Shown here in pieces: positions 7,307 to 16,277 of a stretch of DNA of 26,325 bases. How positions within the stretch are numbered: the stretch's first letter is position 1; every line of letters starts with the position of its first letter. Origin of the DNA: an uncultured Parasutterella sp. (GTDB taxonomy: Bacteria > Pseudomonadota > Gammaproteobacteria > Burkholderiales > Burkholderiaceae_F); the NCBI GenBank assembly GCA_900766055.1, contig CAAFTZ010000045.1, positions 1 through 26,325 on the forward strand, given 5' to 3'. A model generated the notes under the pieces. It was not told where the DNA came from. It worked only from the letters and a program-made list of their open reading frames with translations, and did not search any database. The position numbers were made by a program, and so were the translations under genes.

Positions 7307-7342
7307 AGAAAAACGGAAGGCCTCAAAACCTTCCGTTTTTTT
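7307..7342. terminator. bidirectional terminator between pyrE and ftsK
   Basis: A perfect 8-bp core stem (ACGGAAGG with CCTTCCGT, extended by A-T pairs) with seven T on the plus side and a run of five T on the minus-strand side. It lies 18 bases after pyrE and just past the convergent ftsK stop, so it can end both. Confidence 0.9.
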
Positions 7343-7346
7343 GCTC

Positions 7347-9896
7347 TTAATCCATTGACGGGCCCGAGCCTACCAGAACTCGGCGTTTGCCCATGCTGTT
7401 CGGTTTAGAAACCACGCCCTCCTGTTCCATTTTTTCGATGAGGTTGGCCGCACGGTTGTAGCCGATGTTGAGGCGGCGCTGCAGATAGGAAATGGACGGA
7501 CGATTTTCCGTCGTCACCAGCTGTACTGCTTTGTCGTAAAGCTCATTGCCTTCATTGCGGGCGGACGCTGTCTCTTCAACTTCTTCCTCCTCTTCCTCAG
7601 GCGCGTCCGTCACCCCGTCCACGTATTCCGGCTTACCTTGTTCTTTGAGGAACTCGGTGACGCGGTAAATTTCCTCGTCCGGAACGAATGCGCCGTGGAT
7701 TCGCTGCAGCTGAGCACTCGGCTTCATATAGAACATATCGCCGCGGCCGAGCAGCTCTTCCGCCCCAGGTGTATTCAGAATCGTCGTGGAGTCATAACGG
7801 TTAGAGACCTGGAAGCTGATACGTGAAGGACAGTTGGCCTTAATCACCGGTGTAACAATGTCCGCACTCGGACGCTGTGTGGCGATAATCATGTGCATGC
7901 CGGCAGCTCGAGCTTTTTGGGTCAGGCGCATGATCTGAGTCTCAACTTCCTTGCCGTAAACCATCAGCAAGTCAGCCAACTCGTCGATGATGATAATGAT
8001 GTACGGGATCTCTTCCAAAGGAATCGGCGGCTGAGCATGCGGATTCATGATCGGAGTACCGGCTTCCTTCGCTTCGCGAATGCGTTGGTTGTAACCGTCG
8101 AAGTTTTTCTGACCGGCCATCTTCAGCAGTTTGTAGCGTCGATCCATTTCTCGAACCGCCCATGCCAGGCAGTGTGCGGCCTTGGCCATATCTGTAATCA
8201 CCGGCGTCAGAAGGTGCGGAATATCTTCGTAAGGACTGAATTCCACTTCCTTCGGATCCACCAGAATCAGCTTGAGCTTATCCGGCGGATTCTTGTATAG
8301 CATCGAAAGAATCATGGCGTTGATACCAACGGACTTACCGGAGCCAGTGGTACCCGCGACCAACAGATGCGGAGCTTTGGCCAAATCGATAACGACCGGG
8401 TCTCCGGCAACACCCTTACCCAGAGCCAAGGTCAGCGGAGAAGTACTGGATTGGAAAGGATGGCTGTTGATGATTTCTTTTAGGTAAATCGTCTGTACGG
8501 ACTGGGAAGAGTTGGGAACTTCAAGACCGATACAGTCCGCTTCCTGCATATTCTCCACAATACGGACATTGGGCTGGCCTAAACCACGGGCCAAATCCTT
8601 GGCCACTTCGACGAATTTACGAGAGCGAACCCCAGGAGCCGGCTGCAGCTTGAACCGAGTAATAATCGGGCCCGGCAGCGCAGAAAGCACCTTAGCGTTG
8701 ATTTTGTAGTTTTGAAGAATGTGTTCGATGCGCTGAGAAGTCAGGTTAAGCTCCTCTCTGCTGACCGTAACCGCTTCAAACGGAGGATCATTCAGCAGGG
8801 AAACCGGCGGAAGAACAAATTCTTTCGGCTCTTCCGCAACCTCTTCGATCGGCTGAGCGGGCTGTTCGATGACATGATCCTCGATCGGCAGATCTTTGAC
8901 ACTTTCCTCTTCAGCGCGGATATCTTCAATATCGAAGGGTTCTTCTTCCATCGGCGCAACGGTATTTTCCGGTGTCGGGCGCAGTGAAACCGGTGCTAAC
9001 TCTTCAGGATCGCGTTCATAATCAATCGGTTTAAATTGATCCGGACCTTTAACCTCATCTTCTTTTTCGTCAGCAAATAACACTTCCTCTGTTTTAATCT
9101 CTTCAACAGGCGGCTGAACAATCGGTGCGGAAGCAGCAGGAAGTGCAGGCAGTTCAGGAGAAGGCCCTTGCCTGTCCTGCAGTGACTTCTCTCTCTCTTC
9201 CATAGAGGCTTTCGCAAAGGCATCATCTTCTTTACTTTGCTTGATGGAAGCGACCCGACGGAATAAGCGTTCAAAGGTTCTTCCTATTTGCTCTGCGACA
9301 GAAAGCCAGGAAAAACCGAAAAACACCGAAGAGCAAAAAAGAACCAACACGAGAACGAAAGCCGTAGCGGCTTCAAGACTCATCCAATAGAGGAGCTCGG
9401 ATCCGATCGCGCTTCCGAGCGCTCCGCCCGTCGTGCCGGGAAGCCCTTCAGAATGAGTATGAAACCGAAGGAAGAACAGCGCACAGCAGCTGAGGACCAA
9501 CACACAGAAAGCCAAAATCCGGAAACCCATCGGAACCGGTGAAACAGAAACTTTCTTTCCGCGCAAGCGCTTTAAGCCGCGAACCAGAAAATAAAAGAGT
9601 CCGATAACAAAGACCCAGGCGCCCCAACCGAATAAAAGATAGAACAGGTCGGCCGTCCAAGCACCCTGCACTCCGAAGAGGTTGCTGACTTGGAGCTTGG
9701 TATTGAAACGTGAAAATCCCGGATCCGAGTAGTCATAACTTCCCAGAACAAGGGAAAGAGCAATACAAGCTGCCGCACAACCGCAGAAGAGAACCAGGCC
9801 CCAGAGTTTTCCGCCGGCTCCGACCTCGTCTTCCGAATTGCTTCGAAACCGAGGGGAATTTCTATATAAGAAAGAGGTTTCTATTGAGTTGCTCAT
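7347..9896 (-). CDS. ftsK: DNA translocase FtsK
   Basis: FtsK couples chromosome-dimer resolution and terminus segregation to septum formation. The 849-residue protein has four N-terminal membrane segments (roughly 31-53, 80-105, 123-145, 170-197), a Pro/Glu-rich linker (about 240-365), the hexameric motor with Walker A GTTGSGKS (515-522) and Walker B IIIIIDELAD (633-642), and a C-terminal winged-helix gamma domain (about 785-845) that reads KOPS sites and activates XerD. The acidic stretch EEEEEEVEE (about 767-775) separates motor and gamma. The linker is short compared with E. coli FtsK (1329 residues) but usual for many bacteria. The start ATG 9896 faces trxB across 89 bases. Confidence 0.95.
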   Translation of the reverse strand: MSNSIETSFLYRNSPRFRSNSEDEVGAGGKLWGLVLFCGCAAACIALSLVLGSYDYSDPGFSRFNTKLQVSNLFGVQGAWTADLFYLLFGWGAWVFVIGLFYFLVRGLKRLRGKKVSVSPVPMGFRILAFCVLVLSCCALFFLRFHTHSEGLPGTTGGALGSAIGSELLYWMSLEAATAFVLVLVLFCSSVFFGFSWLSVAEQIGRTFERLFRRVASIKQSKEDDAFAKASMEEREKSLQDRQGPSPELPALPAASAPIVQPPVEEIKTEEVLFADEKEDEVKGPDQFKPIDYERDPEELAPVSLRPTPENTVAPMEEEPFDIEDIRAEEESVKDLPIEDHVIEQPAQPIEEVAEEPKEFVLPPVSLLNDPPFEAVTVSREELNLTSQRIEHILQNYKINAKVLSALPGPIITRFKLQPAPGVRSRKFVEVAKDLARGLGQPNVRIVENMQEADCIGLEVPNSSQSVQTIYLKEIINSHPFQSSTSPLTLALGKGVAGDPVVIDLAKAPHLLVAGTTGSGKSVGINAMILSMLYKNPPDKLKLILVDPKEVEFSPYEDIPHLLTPVITDMAKAAHCLAWAVREMDRRYKLLKMAGQKNFDGYNQRIREAKEAGTPIMNPHAQPPIPLEEIPYIIIIIDELADLLMVYGKEVETQIMRLTQKARAAGMHMIIATQRPSADIVTPVIKANCPSRISFQVSNRYDSTTILNTPGAEELLGRGDMFYMKPSAQLQRIHGAFVPDEEIYRVTEFLKEQGKPEYVDGVTDAPEEEEEEVEETASARNEGNELYDKAVQLVTTENRPSISYLQRRLNIGYNRAANLIEKMEQEGVVSKPNSMGKRRVLVGSGPSMD

Positions 9897-9934
9897 TATG
9901 TGTTAAATGGTGTTTCCGTAATTCTAGTTGTAAA

Positions 9935-9955
9935 CCAACGCTCTATAATCGTTGG
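9935..9955 (+). promoter_or_regulatory. trxB promoter -10 within an inverted repeat
   Basis: A consensus TATAAT (9944-9949) lies 36 bases before the trxB ATG. It sits inside the 9-base spacer of a perfect 6-bp inverted repeat, CCAACG (9935-9940) and CGTTGG (9950-9955). The geometry is that of an operator over a -10 box. A clear -35 is lacking, which would suit an activated promoter. The regulator is unknown. Confidence 0.5.
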
Positions 9956-9985
9956 ACAATTTGTGAATATTAAAGGAAGTAGAAC

Positions 9986-10951
9986 ATGACTACCAATACC
10001 GAACACAGTAAAGTTTTGATTATCGGCTCGGGCCCTGCCGGTTACACCGCCGCCGTTTATGCCGCCCGCGCTAACTTAAAACCTACTCTCATTACAGGCA
10101 TGGAGCAAGGCGGCCAGCTGACAACCACCACTGAAGTCGACAACTGGCCCGGCGATCCCAAAGGCGTGATGGGTCCGGAGCTCATGCAGCGCATGCTCGA
10201 ACATGCCGAACGCTTTGAAACTAGAATCGTTTTCGATGAAATCACCGAAGCTCATCTGAACGAAAAACCAATCCGCTTAGTCGGCAACAACGGCAACTAC
10301 ACTTGCGACGCCTTAATTATTGCTACCGGCGCCAGCGCTAAGTATCTCGGCCTGCCCAGTGAAGAAGAATTCAAAGGCAAAGGCGTTTCCGCCTGCGCAA
10401 CCTGCGACGGTTTCTTCTACCGCAATCAGGAAGTTGCCATCGTGGGCGGCGGTGACTCCGCAATTAAAGAGGCCATCTATCTTGCCGGCATCGCCTCGAA
10501 GGTTCATATGATCCATCGCCGCGATCAGTACCGTGCCGAAAAGATCATGGTTGACCGTCTTAAAGCCGTCGCTGCCGAAGGCAAGATCGTCCTCCACGAG
10601 TTCTGCACGCTTGACGAAATCTTGGGCGATAAGATGGGCGTGACCGGCGTTCGTTTGAACAACCTCAAGACCGGTGAAAAAGAAGACATTCCGGTTATGG
10701 GCGTTTTCATCGCCATCGGCCACTCCCCCAACACCAAGATGTTCGAAGGCCAGCTGGAGATGAACCACGGTTACATCGTGACTAAGGGTATTGCCTCCGG
10801 CGCTGCTCAAGCCACCAACATCCCGGGTGTCTTTGCCGCCGGCGACTGTCAGGACCAGATTTACCGTCAGGCCATTACCAGCGCTGCTTCCGGCTGTATG
10901 GCTGCTCTGGACGCCTTAAACTATTTAGAAACAAACGGTTTGGTTGATTAA
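9986..10951 (+). CDS. trxB: thioredoxin reductase TrxB
   Basis: TrxB is the FAD enzyme that passes electrons from NADPH to thioredoxin in the cytoplasm. Visible in the 321 residues: FAD-binding GSGPAG (14-19), the redox-active CATC (137-140), the NADPH-binding GGGDSA (154-159) with the HRRD stretch (177-180), and a C-terminal FAAGDCQD FAD motif. Length matches the 316-321 residue low-molecular-weight class. The ATG is preceded by AAGGAAG. It is followed after 5 bases by the Smr-domain gene, so the two are co-transcribed. Confidence 0.96.
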   Translation: MTTNTEHSKVLIIGSGPAGYTAAVYAARANLKPTLITGMEQGGQLTTTTEVDNWPGDPKGVMGPELMQRMLEHAERFETRIVFDEITEAHLNEKPIRLVGNNGNYTCDALIIATGASAKYLGLPSEEEFKGKGVSACATCDGFFYRNQEVAIVGGGDSAIKEAIYLAGIASKVHMIHRRDQYRAEKIMVDRLKAVAAEGKIVLHEFCTLDEILGDKMGVTGVRLNNLKTGEKEDIPVMGVFIAIGHSPNTKMFEGQLEMNHGYIVTKGIASGAAQATNIPGVFAAGDCQDQIYRQAITSAASGCMAALDALNYLETNGLVD

Positions 10952-10956
10952 CGGAA

Positions 10957-11604
10957 ATGAATGTCGATAAAGAGTTTTTTGCTTCTCTGATGGGCTTGAA
11001 GGAACAACTGAAAGTCAAACGGGAAGAAGAAGCAAGAATCGCTGCCGAAAAGGAACAAAAGCGTAAAGAAGCTGAGGCTAAAGCTCACGAGTTCGAAAAT
11101 GCAATGAAAGAACTCGGAGTCAAAAAAAAAATAGGCAGGGAAGATAAAGTCTTCCACGCCTTGCCGAAGCCGGCGCCCATTCCTCGTCAGCGTTACGCCG
11201 ACGAAAAAGCGGTGCTCGAAGACTCTTTGTCCGACAGCATCAGTATCGATCACCTGCTGGATTCGGATGAACGGCTGTCTTATCGGGCACCTTCTATGGC
11301 GCCCGATGTTCCCAAGAAACTGCATCAGGGCGCATGGTCCATTAAAGGCACCTTGGATCTTCACGGCTACACGTCGGAGGAAGCCAGACTGCTTCTGGTG
11401 GAATTCTTAAACGAGGAAAGAAAAGCCGGACACCGGGCCGTGCGAATCATCCACGGACAAGGATTCGGCTCTGCGGGACGAAAGCCTGTTTTAAAGGAAA
11501 AGGTTCCGGTTTGGCTGGCTCAGCGAAAAGAGGTCCTTGCCTTTGTGCAGGCTCCGCCTTACGACGGAGGAGCGGGTGCCGTTTATGTTCTTTTAGCGCC
11601 TTAA
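10957..11604 (+). CDS. Smr-domain protein (putative endonuclease)
   Basis: A 215-residue protein with a highly charged coiled-coil-like N-terminus (about 15-50) and a C-terminal Smr domain (about 125-214): LDLHGYT (133-139), RAVRIIHGQGFGSAG (about 161-174) and the closing PPYDGGAGAVYVLL. Smr domains are nickases or RNA/DNA-binding modules; small stand-alone proteins of this type are annotated as SmrA/SmrB. E. coli SmrB cuts mRNA at collided ribosomes, but I cannot assign this one to either. It begins 5 bases after trxB. Confidence 0.85.
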   Translation: MNVDKEFFASLMGLKEQLKVKREEEARIAAEKEQKRKEAEAKAHEFENAMKELGVKKKIGREDKVFHALPKPAPIPRQRYADEKAVLEDSLSDSISIDHLLDSDERLSYRAPSMAPDVPKKLHQGAWSIKGTLDLHGYTSEEARLLLVEFLNEERKAGHRAVRIIHGQGFGSAGRKPVLKEKVPVWLAQRKEVLAFVQAPPYDGGAGAVYVLLAP

Positions 11605-11623
11605 CCGGCAGCAAAAACAATTT

Positions 11624-11657
11624 GACCGATGCTTTTACGGCATCGGTCTTTTGTTTT
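11624..11657 (+). terminator. terminator after the trxB-smr operon
   Basis: A perfect 9-bp stem (GACCGATGC 11624-11632, GCATCGGTC 11640-11648) followed by TTTTGTTTT, 20 bases after the Smr-gene stop. The minus-strand side lacks an immediate T-run, so it is a weaker stop for glnB. Confidence 0.85.
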
Positions 11658-11658
11658 A

Positions 11659-11997
11659 TTAGACAGCAGCGTTTCCGGTTTCACCGGTTCTGATTCGGAT
11701 CACCTCTTCAACCGGCATCACGAAAATCTTTCCGTCACCGATTTTGTTGGTCCTGGCGGTTTTCATAATCGCTTCAACCGCCATGTTGACCAGAGAGTCG
11801 TCGACCACGCACTCAATCTTCATCTTGGGCAGAAAGTCCACCACGTATTCCGCACCACGATAAAGCTCGGTATGTCCTTTCTGACGGCCGAATCCTTTGA
11901 CTTCGGTCACAGTCATCCCCTGAACACCGATTTCTGCGAGTGCCTCTCTCACTTCGTCAAGTTTGAAGGGCTTGATAATAGCGACGACTTGTTTCAT
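11659..11997 (-). CDS. glnB: nitrogen regulatory protein P-II (GlnB-type)
   Basis: PII is a trimeric sensor of 2-oxoglutarate, ATP/ADP and, through uridylylation, glutamine; it controls glutamine synthetase adenylylation and NtrB. The 112 residues carry the T-loop FGRQKGHTELYRGAEY with the uridylylated Tyr51, the B-loop TNKIGDGKIF and the C-terminal RIRTGE. Asp at position 54 (YVVDF) is as in GlnB rather than the Asn of E. coli GlnK, and no amtB is adjacent; the GlnB label rests on that. A GGGAGA ribosome site precedes the ATG. It starts 35 bases after nadE, which couples the glutamine-using NAD synthetase to a nitrogen sensor. Confidence 0.92.
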   Translation of the reverse strand: MKQVVAIIKPFKLDEVREALAEIGVQGMTVTEVKGFGRQKGHTELYRGAEYVVDFLPKMKIECVVDDSLVNMAVEAIMKTARTNKIGDGKIFVMPVEEVIRIRTGETGNAAV

Positions 11998-12032
11998 TTT
12001 TTCTCCCGAAATTTTTTTCAGAAATTTTACTC

Positions 12033-13655
12033 TTAAAGTCTGTATTTATTGGTGACCGGGAACCGCCAATCCCGTCCGAAAGCGACTTTTGTCACCTTGG
12101 GGCCAATCGGAGACTGACGGCGCTTATATTCCGCACGGCTGACCATTCGTAAAACCTTATCTACTACGGCTCGATCAAAGCCGGCGGCGGCAATCTCTTC
12201 CGGTCCCTCTCGATCTTCGATAAAGCGGCGAAGAATCTCATCGAGCACGGCATAATCCGGCAGGGAGTCCTGATCCTTTTGGTTTTCTCTCAGCTCAGCA
12301 CTCGGGGCACGGGTCAGAATGGTCTCCGGAAAAACCGGATTTTCTTTATTGCACCCGTTAATCCAGCGGCACAAAGCGTAGACCTGAGTCTTGTAGACAT
12401 CTTTAATTACGGCAAAACCGCCGGCCAGATCGCCGTATAGAGTCGAATAACCGACCGCCATTTCGCTCTTATTCCCGGTCGTAGCCACCATCGAGCCGAA
12501 TTTATTGGAAATGGCCATCAGAATGACACCGCGGATACGTGCCTGCAGGTTTTCTTCAGTAACATCGTGCGGCATTCCGTTGAACTGCTTAGCCAGCATA
12601 AATTCAAATGCCGTGTAGCCGTCCTGAATTGAAATCGTCTCAAGGCGTACGCCCAAACGAGAAGCCAATTTGGCCGCGTCACCGCGACTTAATGAAGAGG
12701 TATAGACGGACGGCATCATCACGGCGAGCACTTTATCCTTGCCGACGGCGTCCACCGCGATCTTAAGAACCAGCGCAGAATCCACGCCTCCTGAGAGGCC
12801 GAGCACTACGCCCTTAAATCCGTTCTTATTGATGTAGTCCCGCATGCTCACAACTAAGGCTTCGTACAGCACGGCAAGATCAGACAGCGGCTGAGAAACC
12901 TCGCCGCGGCAAATTTTGCCTTTTTTGACCTCTACCGTGAGCAAAGACTCTTTCATGTGCGGCGCCCGAGCCAGGACCTCATCGGCCGAGCAGGCAAACG
13001 TTTCTCCGTCAAAAACGATTTCGTCCTGCGCTCCGCACATATTAACGTAGCATGCATCCATTCCGATGGCATTCACATGGCGGCGAACCATATCCAGCCG
13101 TTGTTGTTCTTTTCCTTCTTCAAATGGGGAAGCATTGGCAATTAAGAGCACCTGCGCGCCCTGCTCTTTAGCCTGAGAAGGGGCTTCAGGGAACCAAATG
13201 TCTTCACAAATATTGACGCCGAAGCGCGTATCTCCGACATCAAAGATGCACACATCCTCCTCTCCGGGCGTGAAATAGCGCTCCTCATCAAAGACGCCGT
13301 AGTTAGGAAGATTTTTCTTTCGATAGGTAAGAAGGATTTGACCGTTGAGAATGACGGAGACGACGTTATATAAACGATCGGACTCTTTTAACGGATAGCC
13401 CGCAAGAATATGCAGTTTCGGAAAACGAGTTGAATACTCAACGAGCTCATTGAGCTTTCTTGCACAGTCTTCTAAAAAACTGTTCAGGAACAATAAGTCT
13501 TCGGGCGGATATCCGCATAAGGAGAGCTCGGGCGTCACCAGGATATCCGAATGTTTTGCCTTTTCGGCGGCTTCGGCGATTCGTCTAAAGTTCCCTTCTA
13601 AGTCACCGGCAGTCTGATTCAGCTGCGCCATTGTGACCACTACTTTTTCATTCAT
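12033..13655 (-). CDS. nadE: glutamine-dependent NAD+ synthetase
   Basis: This enzyme makes NAD+ from deamido-NAD+ and ATP with glutamine as the nitrogen donor. The 540 residues combine an N-terminal nitrilase-type glutaminase (catalytic Glu43 in TPELSLCGYPPEDL, Lys114 in RKKNLPNYGVFDE, Cys150 in NICEDIW) with a C-terminal synthetase carrying the P-loop SGGVDS (288-293) and the TGNKSEMAVGYSTLYGD stretch. It is the long, ammonia-channelling form, not the 275-residue ammonia-only NadE. The GAGGAGGT ribosome site before the ATG at 13655 is strong. It is followed by glnB on the same strand. Confidence 0.95.
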   Translation of the reverse strand: MNEKVVVTMAQLNQTAGDLEGNFRRIAEAAEKAKHSDILVTPELSLCGYPPEDLLFLNSFLEDCARKLNELVEYSTRFPKLHILAGYPLKESDRLYNVVSVILNGQILLTYRKKNLPNYGVFDEERYFTPGEEDVCIFDVGDTRFGVNICEDIWFPEAPSQAKEQGAQVLLIANASPFEEGKEQQRLDMVRRHVNAIGMDACYVNMCGAQDEIVFDGETFACSADEVLARAPHMKESLLTVEVKKGKICRGEVSQPLSDLAVLYEALVVSMRDYINKNGFKGVVLGLSGGVDSALVLKIAVDAVGKDKVLAVMMPSVYTSSLSRGDAAKLASRLGVRLETISIQDGYTAFEFMLAKQFNGMPHDVTEENLQARIRGVILMAISNKFGSMVATTGNKSEMAVGYSTLYGDLAGGFAVIKDVYKTQVYALCRWINGCNKENPVFPETILTRAPSAELRENQKDQDSLPDYAVLDEILRRFIEDREGPEEIAAAGFDRAVVDKVLRMVSRAEYKRRQSPIGPKVTKVAFGRDWRFPVTNKYRL

Positions 13656-13742
13656 CCGGAAACCTCCTCATCATTTACGAACATCAAACCCAATGATTTA
13701 GATCATACAAAACAAACTGCCCTGCGAGTGCTTAGAGAGGAC

Positions 13743-13775
13743 CAAAAACAGAAAACCCGAGCGAGTTGCCCGGGT
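13743..13775 (-). terminator. ppa terminator
   Basis: On the minus strand an 8-bp stem with one wobble pair (bases 13768-13775 with 13755-13762, loop 13763-13767) is followed by TTTTCTGTTTTT. It lies 29 bases after the ppa stop and separates the hem-ppa genes from nadE. Confidence 0.75.
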
Positions 13776-13803
13776 CTCATCCTAAAAAGCAGGGATCAAG
13801 AGA

Positions 13804-14337
13804 TTATTTAGCGTTGTTGTAAGCTTCAACGCCTTTCATAATCACCTTGCAGGCTTCTTCAGGACCGGTCCAGCCGGAAACCTTAGCCCATTTGCCTTTT
13901 TCCAGATCTTTGTAGTGTTCGAAGAAGTGGCGGATCTGAGCAAGATAATCTTCAGGAACATCATCGATGGTCTGAATCTTGTTGTAGCGCGGAGTCAGCT
14001 TCTGAACCGGAACGGCAAGCATCTTCATGTCGCCGCCGCTTTCGTCTTCCATCAGGAGCATGCCGAGGGGGCGGCAGCGGATTACGGAACCGGCCAGCAG
14101 AGGGAACGGAGTAATCACGCAAACGTCAACGGGGTCACCGTCGTCACCGAGGGTCTGAGGGATGAAGCCGTAGTTTGCAGGATAACGCATGGAAGTGCCG
14201 ATGAAACGGTCGACCAGAAGAGCGCCGCTTTCTTTGTCTACTTCGTACTTAACGGGGTCGCTCTGTGCGGGGATTTCAATCACAACATTGAAATCGTGCG
14301 GCAGGTCTTTTCCTGCGCTGATTTTGCTCATATCCAT
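13804..14337 (-). CDS. ppa: inorganic pyrophosphatase
   Basis: A family I soluble pyrophosphatase that hydrolyses PPi to phosphate in the cytoplasm and pulls biosynthetic reactions forward. The 177 residues show the signature DGDPVDVCV (66-74, three metal-binding Asp), the RYPANYGFIPQT active-site stretch and the C-terminal HYKDLEKGKWAKVSGW (catalytic Tyr and Lys). Length is standard for bacterial family I enzymes. An alternative ATG lies two codons downstream. It starts 44 bases after hemD on the same strand and may be read with hemCD. Confidence 0.95.
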   Translation of the reverse strand: MDMSKISAGKDLPHDFNVVIEIPAQSDPVKYEVDKESGALLVDRFIGTSMRYPANYGFIPQTLGDDGDPVDVCVITPFPLLAGSVIRCRPLGMLLMEDESGGDMKMLAVPVQKLTPRYNKIQTIDDVPEDYLAQIRHFFEHYKDLEKGKWAKVSGWTGPEEACKVIMKGVEAYNNAK

Positions 14338-14381
14338 AATATTTTTCCAACCTTCATTAATTAGGAAATAATCTATTAATT

Positions 14382-15146
14382 TTAATCGTTAGTGGCTTTC
14401 TCTGCCAAGGAGATCAATTTATCGGCAAGTCCGCTGCAGTGGGATTCCACTAACTCCACGTTCTTGAACCCCGCCGCGAAGAGATGCTCTTGAATGCGAG
14501 GATGAATTGTCAGCACCGAGGCAGGCTTTAGCCAGGCAAGATTCTCTTCCCCGACGTTTGCTTCGAGGATACGTATGGCGTCCGTACTCGTCAGATAAAC
14601 GACCGGTGCTTCTCCGCAGCCGATCCATTGCTTTTGATCCTTTTGGGCCTTCAGCGGGATTCTCTTGTAGATCGGCGCGACCGTCACGGGAACACCTTTT
14701 TCACGAAGCGCATCAATCAGGAACTGACGGCCCGTGTCGCCTCGAATGAGGACAACTTCCGAAGGAAGACCCTCTTCCAGGAGAAGATCAAAAAGCAGTT
14801 CGGAACCGCTTTCTAAGGAGCTGCCGTGCGGAAACAGAATTTCGCCCGCAGCAGGAAAAACCGCAGCTAAGGCTTTGGCCGTCGGTTCGCCGACACAAGC
14901 GAAGCGAGAGGATTGAGGAAGCCGCGGAAAAATGTCCCTCATGAAGCTGACCGTCGTCGGACTCACAAGAATAAGCAGCGCGCCTCTTTCAGCTCCTTCG
15001 AGAATTTCTTTGACGCTTTCTTCGTAATCTTCGGAACGATCAAAGGTAAAAGCCGGCCAGTAAACGGAACCGGCGGTTTTTGCTTCCAGTTCTTTCTGAA
15101 GCCGACGCCCGCCGGGCCCCGGCTTCATGTTGAGGATCGTGCGCAT
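14382..15146 (-). CDS. hemD: uroporphyrinogen-III synthase HemD
   Basis: HemD closes and inverts ring D of hydroxymethylbilane to uroporphyrinogen III. The family is poorly conserved; the assignment rests on the length (254 residues), the C-terminal stretches VVYLTSTDAIRIL and VLTIHPRIQEHLFAAGF typical of HemD folds, and its place directly after hemC. Its ATG overlaps the hemC stop by one base (TAATG), so translation is coupled. Confidence 0.88.
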   Translation of the reverse strand: MRTILNMKPGPGGRRLQKELEAKTAGSVYWPAFTFDRSEDYEESVKEILEGAERGALLILVSPTTVSFMRDIFPRLPQSSRFACVGEPTAKALAAVFPAAGEILFPHGSSLESGSELLFDLLLEEGLPSEVVLIRGDTGRQFLIDALREKGVPVTVAPIYKRIPLKAQKDQKQWIGCGEAPVVYLTSTDAIRILEANVGEENLAWLKPASVLTIHPRIQEHLFAAGFKNVELVESHCSGLADKLISLAEKATND

Positions 15147-16078
15147 TACTTTCCGAGCACTTCTTTCAGAAGACGTTTAGCGCCTTTTTCGATCAGCTGG
15201 TCCAGCACTTTGCGGGCATTTTCTTCAGGTTCGTTAGCCGAACCCGTATATTCAGCCGTCACAAACTCTCCGGTCATATGGTTGCCGACAAGTGCACGGA
15301 GGAACATCTGACCGTCATCAATAGTGGCGTAGGCAGCCAGAGGAACCTGGCAGGAACCTCCCAGCGCTCTGGAAACCGCTCTTTCGGCCTGGGTGCAGAG
15401 ACGAGTATCTTCATCGTTAAGCGCTTCAACGTATTTTTGCGTCATTTCGTCGTTTTCAACAGCTTCGATACCGATGGCGCCCTGCCCCGGTGCCGGAAGA
15501 GAAACTTCAGGCGGAATGATCGAACGAATGCGATCGGATAAGCCGAGGCGCTTCAGACCGGCGGCTGCCATCACGAGGGTGTCGTACTGGCCGTTGTCGA
15601 GCTTAGAAAGGCGGGTGCCGACGTTGCCGCGAATCATCTCGACTTTGAGGTGCGGGAAACGGGAGCGAACCATCAGTTCACGACGAAGGCTGGAGGTGCC
15701 GACAACGCTTCCGGCCGGCATCTCTTCTAAAGAGGCATATTTATGAGAAACGACTGCGTCGCGCGGGTCTTCGCGGACCATCACTGCTGCCAGGGTAAAC
15801 GGCTCAAGCAGATCCATCGGAACATCTTTCAGACTATGGACAGCGATTTGAGCTTTGCCTTCGAGCATCGCGGCTTCAAGTTCTTTGACGAACAAACCTT
15901 TTCCGCCGATCTTGGACAGCGTGACGTCCAAAATTTTGTCACCTTTGGTCGTTAAACCTAAAAGCTGAACATCAAGCTCGGGAAATTTTTCTTTAAGGCA
16001 GCTCTGAACGTACTTTGCCTGCCAAAGCGCCAGCGGGCTTTCGCGAGTGGCAATAACCAGATGATCTTGCTGAGTCAT
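15146..16078 (-). CDS. hemC: porphobilinogen deaminase HemC
   Basis: HemC polymerises four porphobilinogen units into hydroxymethylbilane. The 310-residue protein starts IATRESPLALWQA, carries VHSLKDVP (80-87), GTSSLRR (127-133) and ends the catalytic core with GGSCQVPLAAY, where Cys243 holds the dipyrromethane cofactor. All are canonical. The gene is divergent from argH over a 199-base gap, an arrangement seen in many beta- and gammaproteobacteria. The ribosome site is weak. Confidence 0.96.
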   Translation of the reverse strand: MTQQDHLVIATRESPLALWQAKYVQSCLKEKFPELDVQLLGLTTKGDKILDVTLSKIGGKGLFVKELEAAMLEGKAQIAVHSLKDVPMDLLEPFTLAAVMVREDPRDAVVSHKYASLEEMPAGSVVGTSSLRRELMVRSRFPHLKVEMIRGNVGTRLSKLDNGQYDTLVMAAAGLKRLGLSDRIRSIIPPEVSLPAPGQGAIGIEAVENDEMTQKYVEALNDEDTRLCTQAERAVSRALGGSCQVPLAAYATIDDGQMFLRALVGNHMTGEFVTAEYTGSANEPEENARKVLDQLIEKGAKRLLKEVLGK

Positions 16079-16141
16079 TTTTTAACTTTTTAGAGAAATA
16101 CAAAGAATGAGTAGGAGTTTAACAATTCGGGCAAGAACCGC

Positions 16142-16170
16142 GTTATACAGGCCTTAACAATCGCGTTTAA
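16142..16170 (-). promoter_or_regulatory. candidate hemC promoter
   Basis: Read on the minus strand, TTAAAC (16165-16170) and TATAAC (16142-16147) are separated by 17 bases. The -10 has five of six consensus bases, the -35 three. It lies about 65 bases before the hemC ATG. Confidence 0.4.
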
Positions 16171-16217
16171 AAAACAGGTCGAAAAACAAAGAAATTCTTT
16201 TGTAGACAAACCGTTAC

Positions 16218-16246
16218 CCGACAATTGGGTCATTACTAGCTATAAT
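16218..16246 (+). promoter_or_regulatory. argH promoter
   Basis: CCGACA (16218-16223) and a perfect TATAAT (16241-16246) are spaced by 17 bases; four of six -35 bases match. A start near 16253 gives a leader of about 25 bases with little Shine-Dalgarno character. Confidence 0.6.
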
Positions 16247-16277
16247 TGACCTTTTTTCATTACTGACTGCAAAAGTT

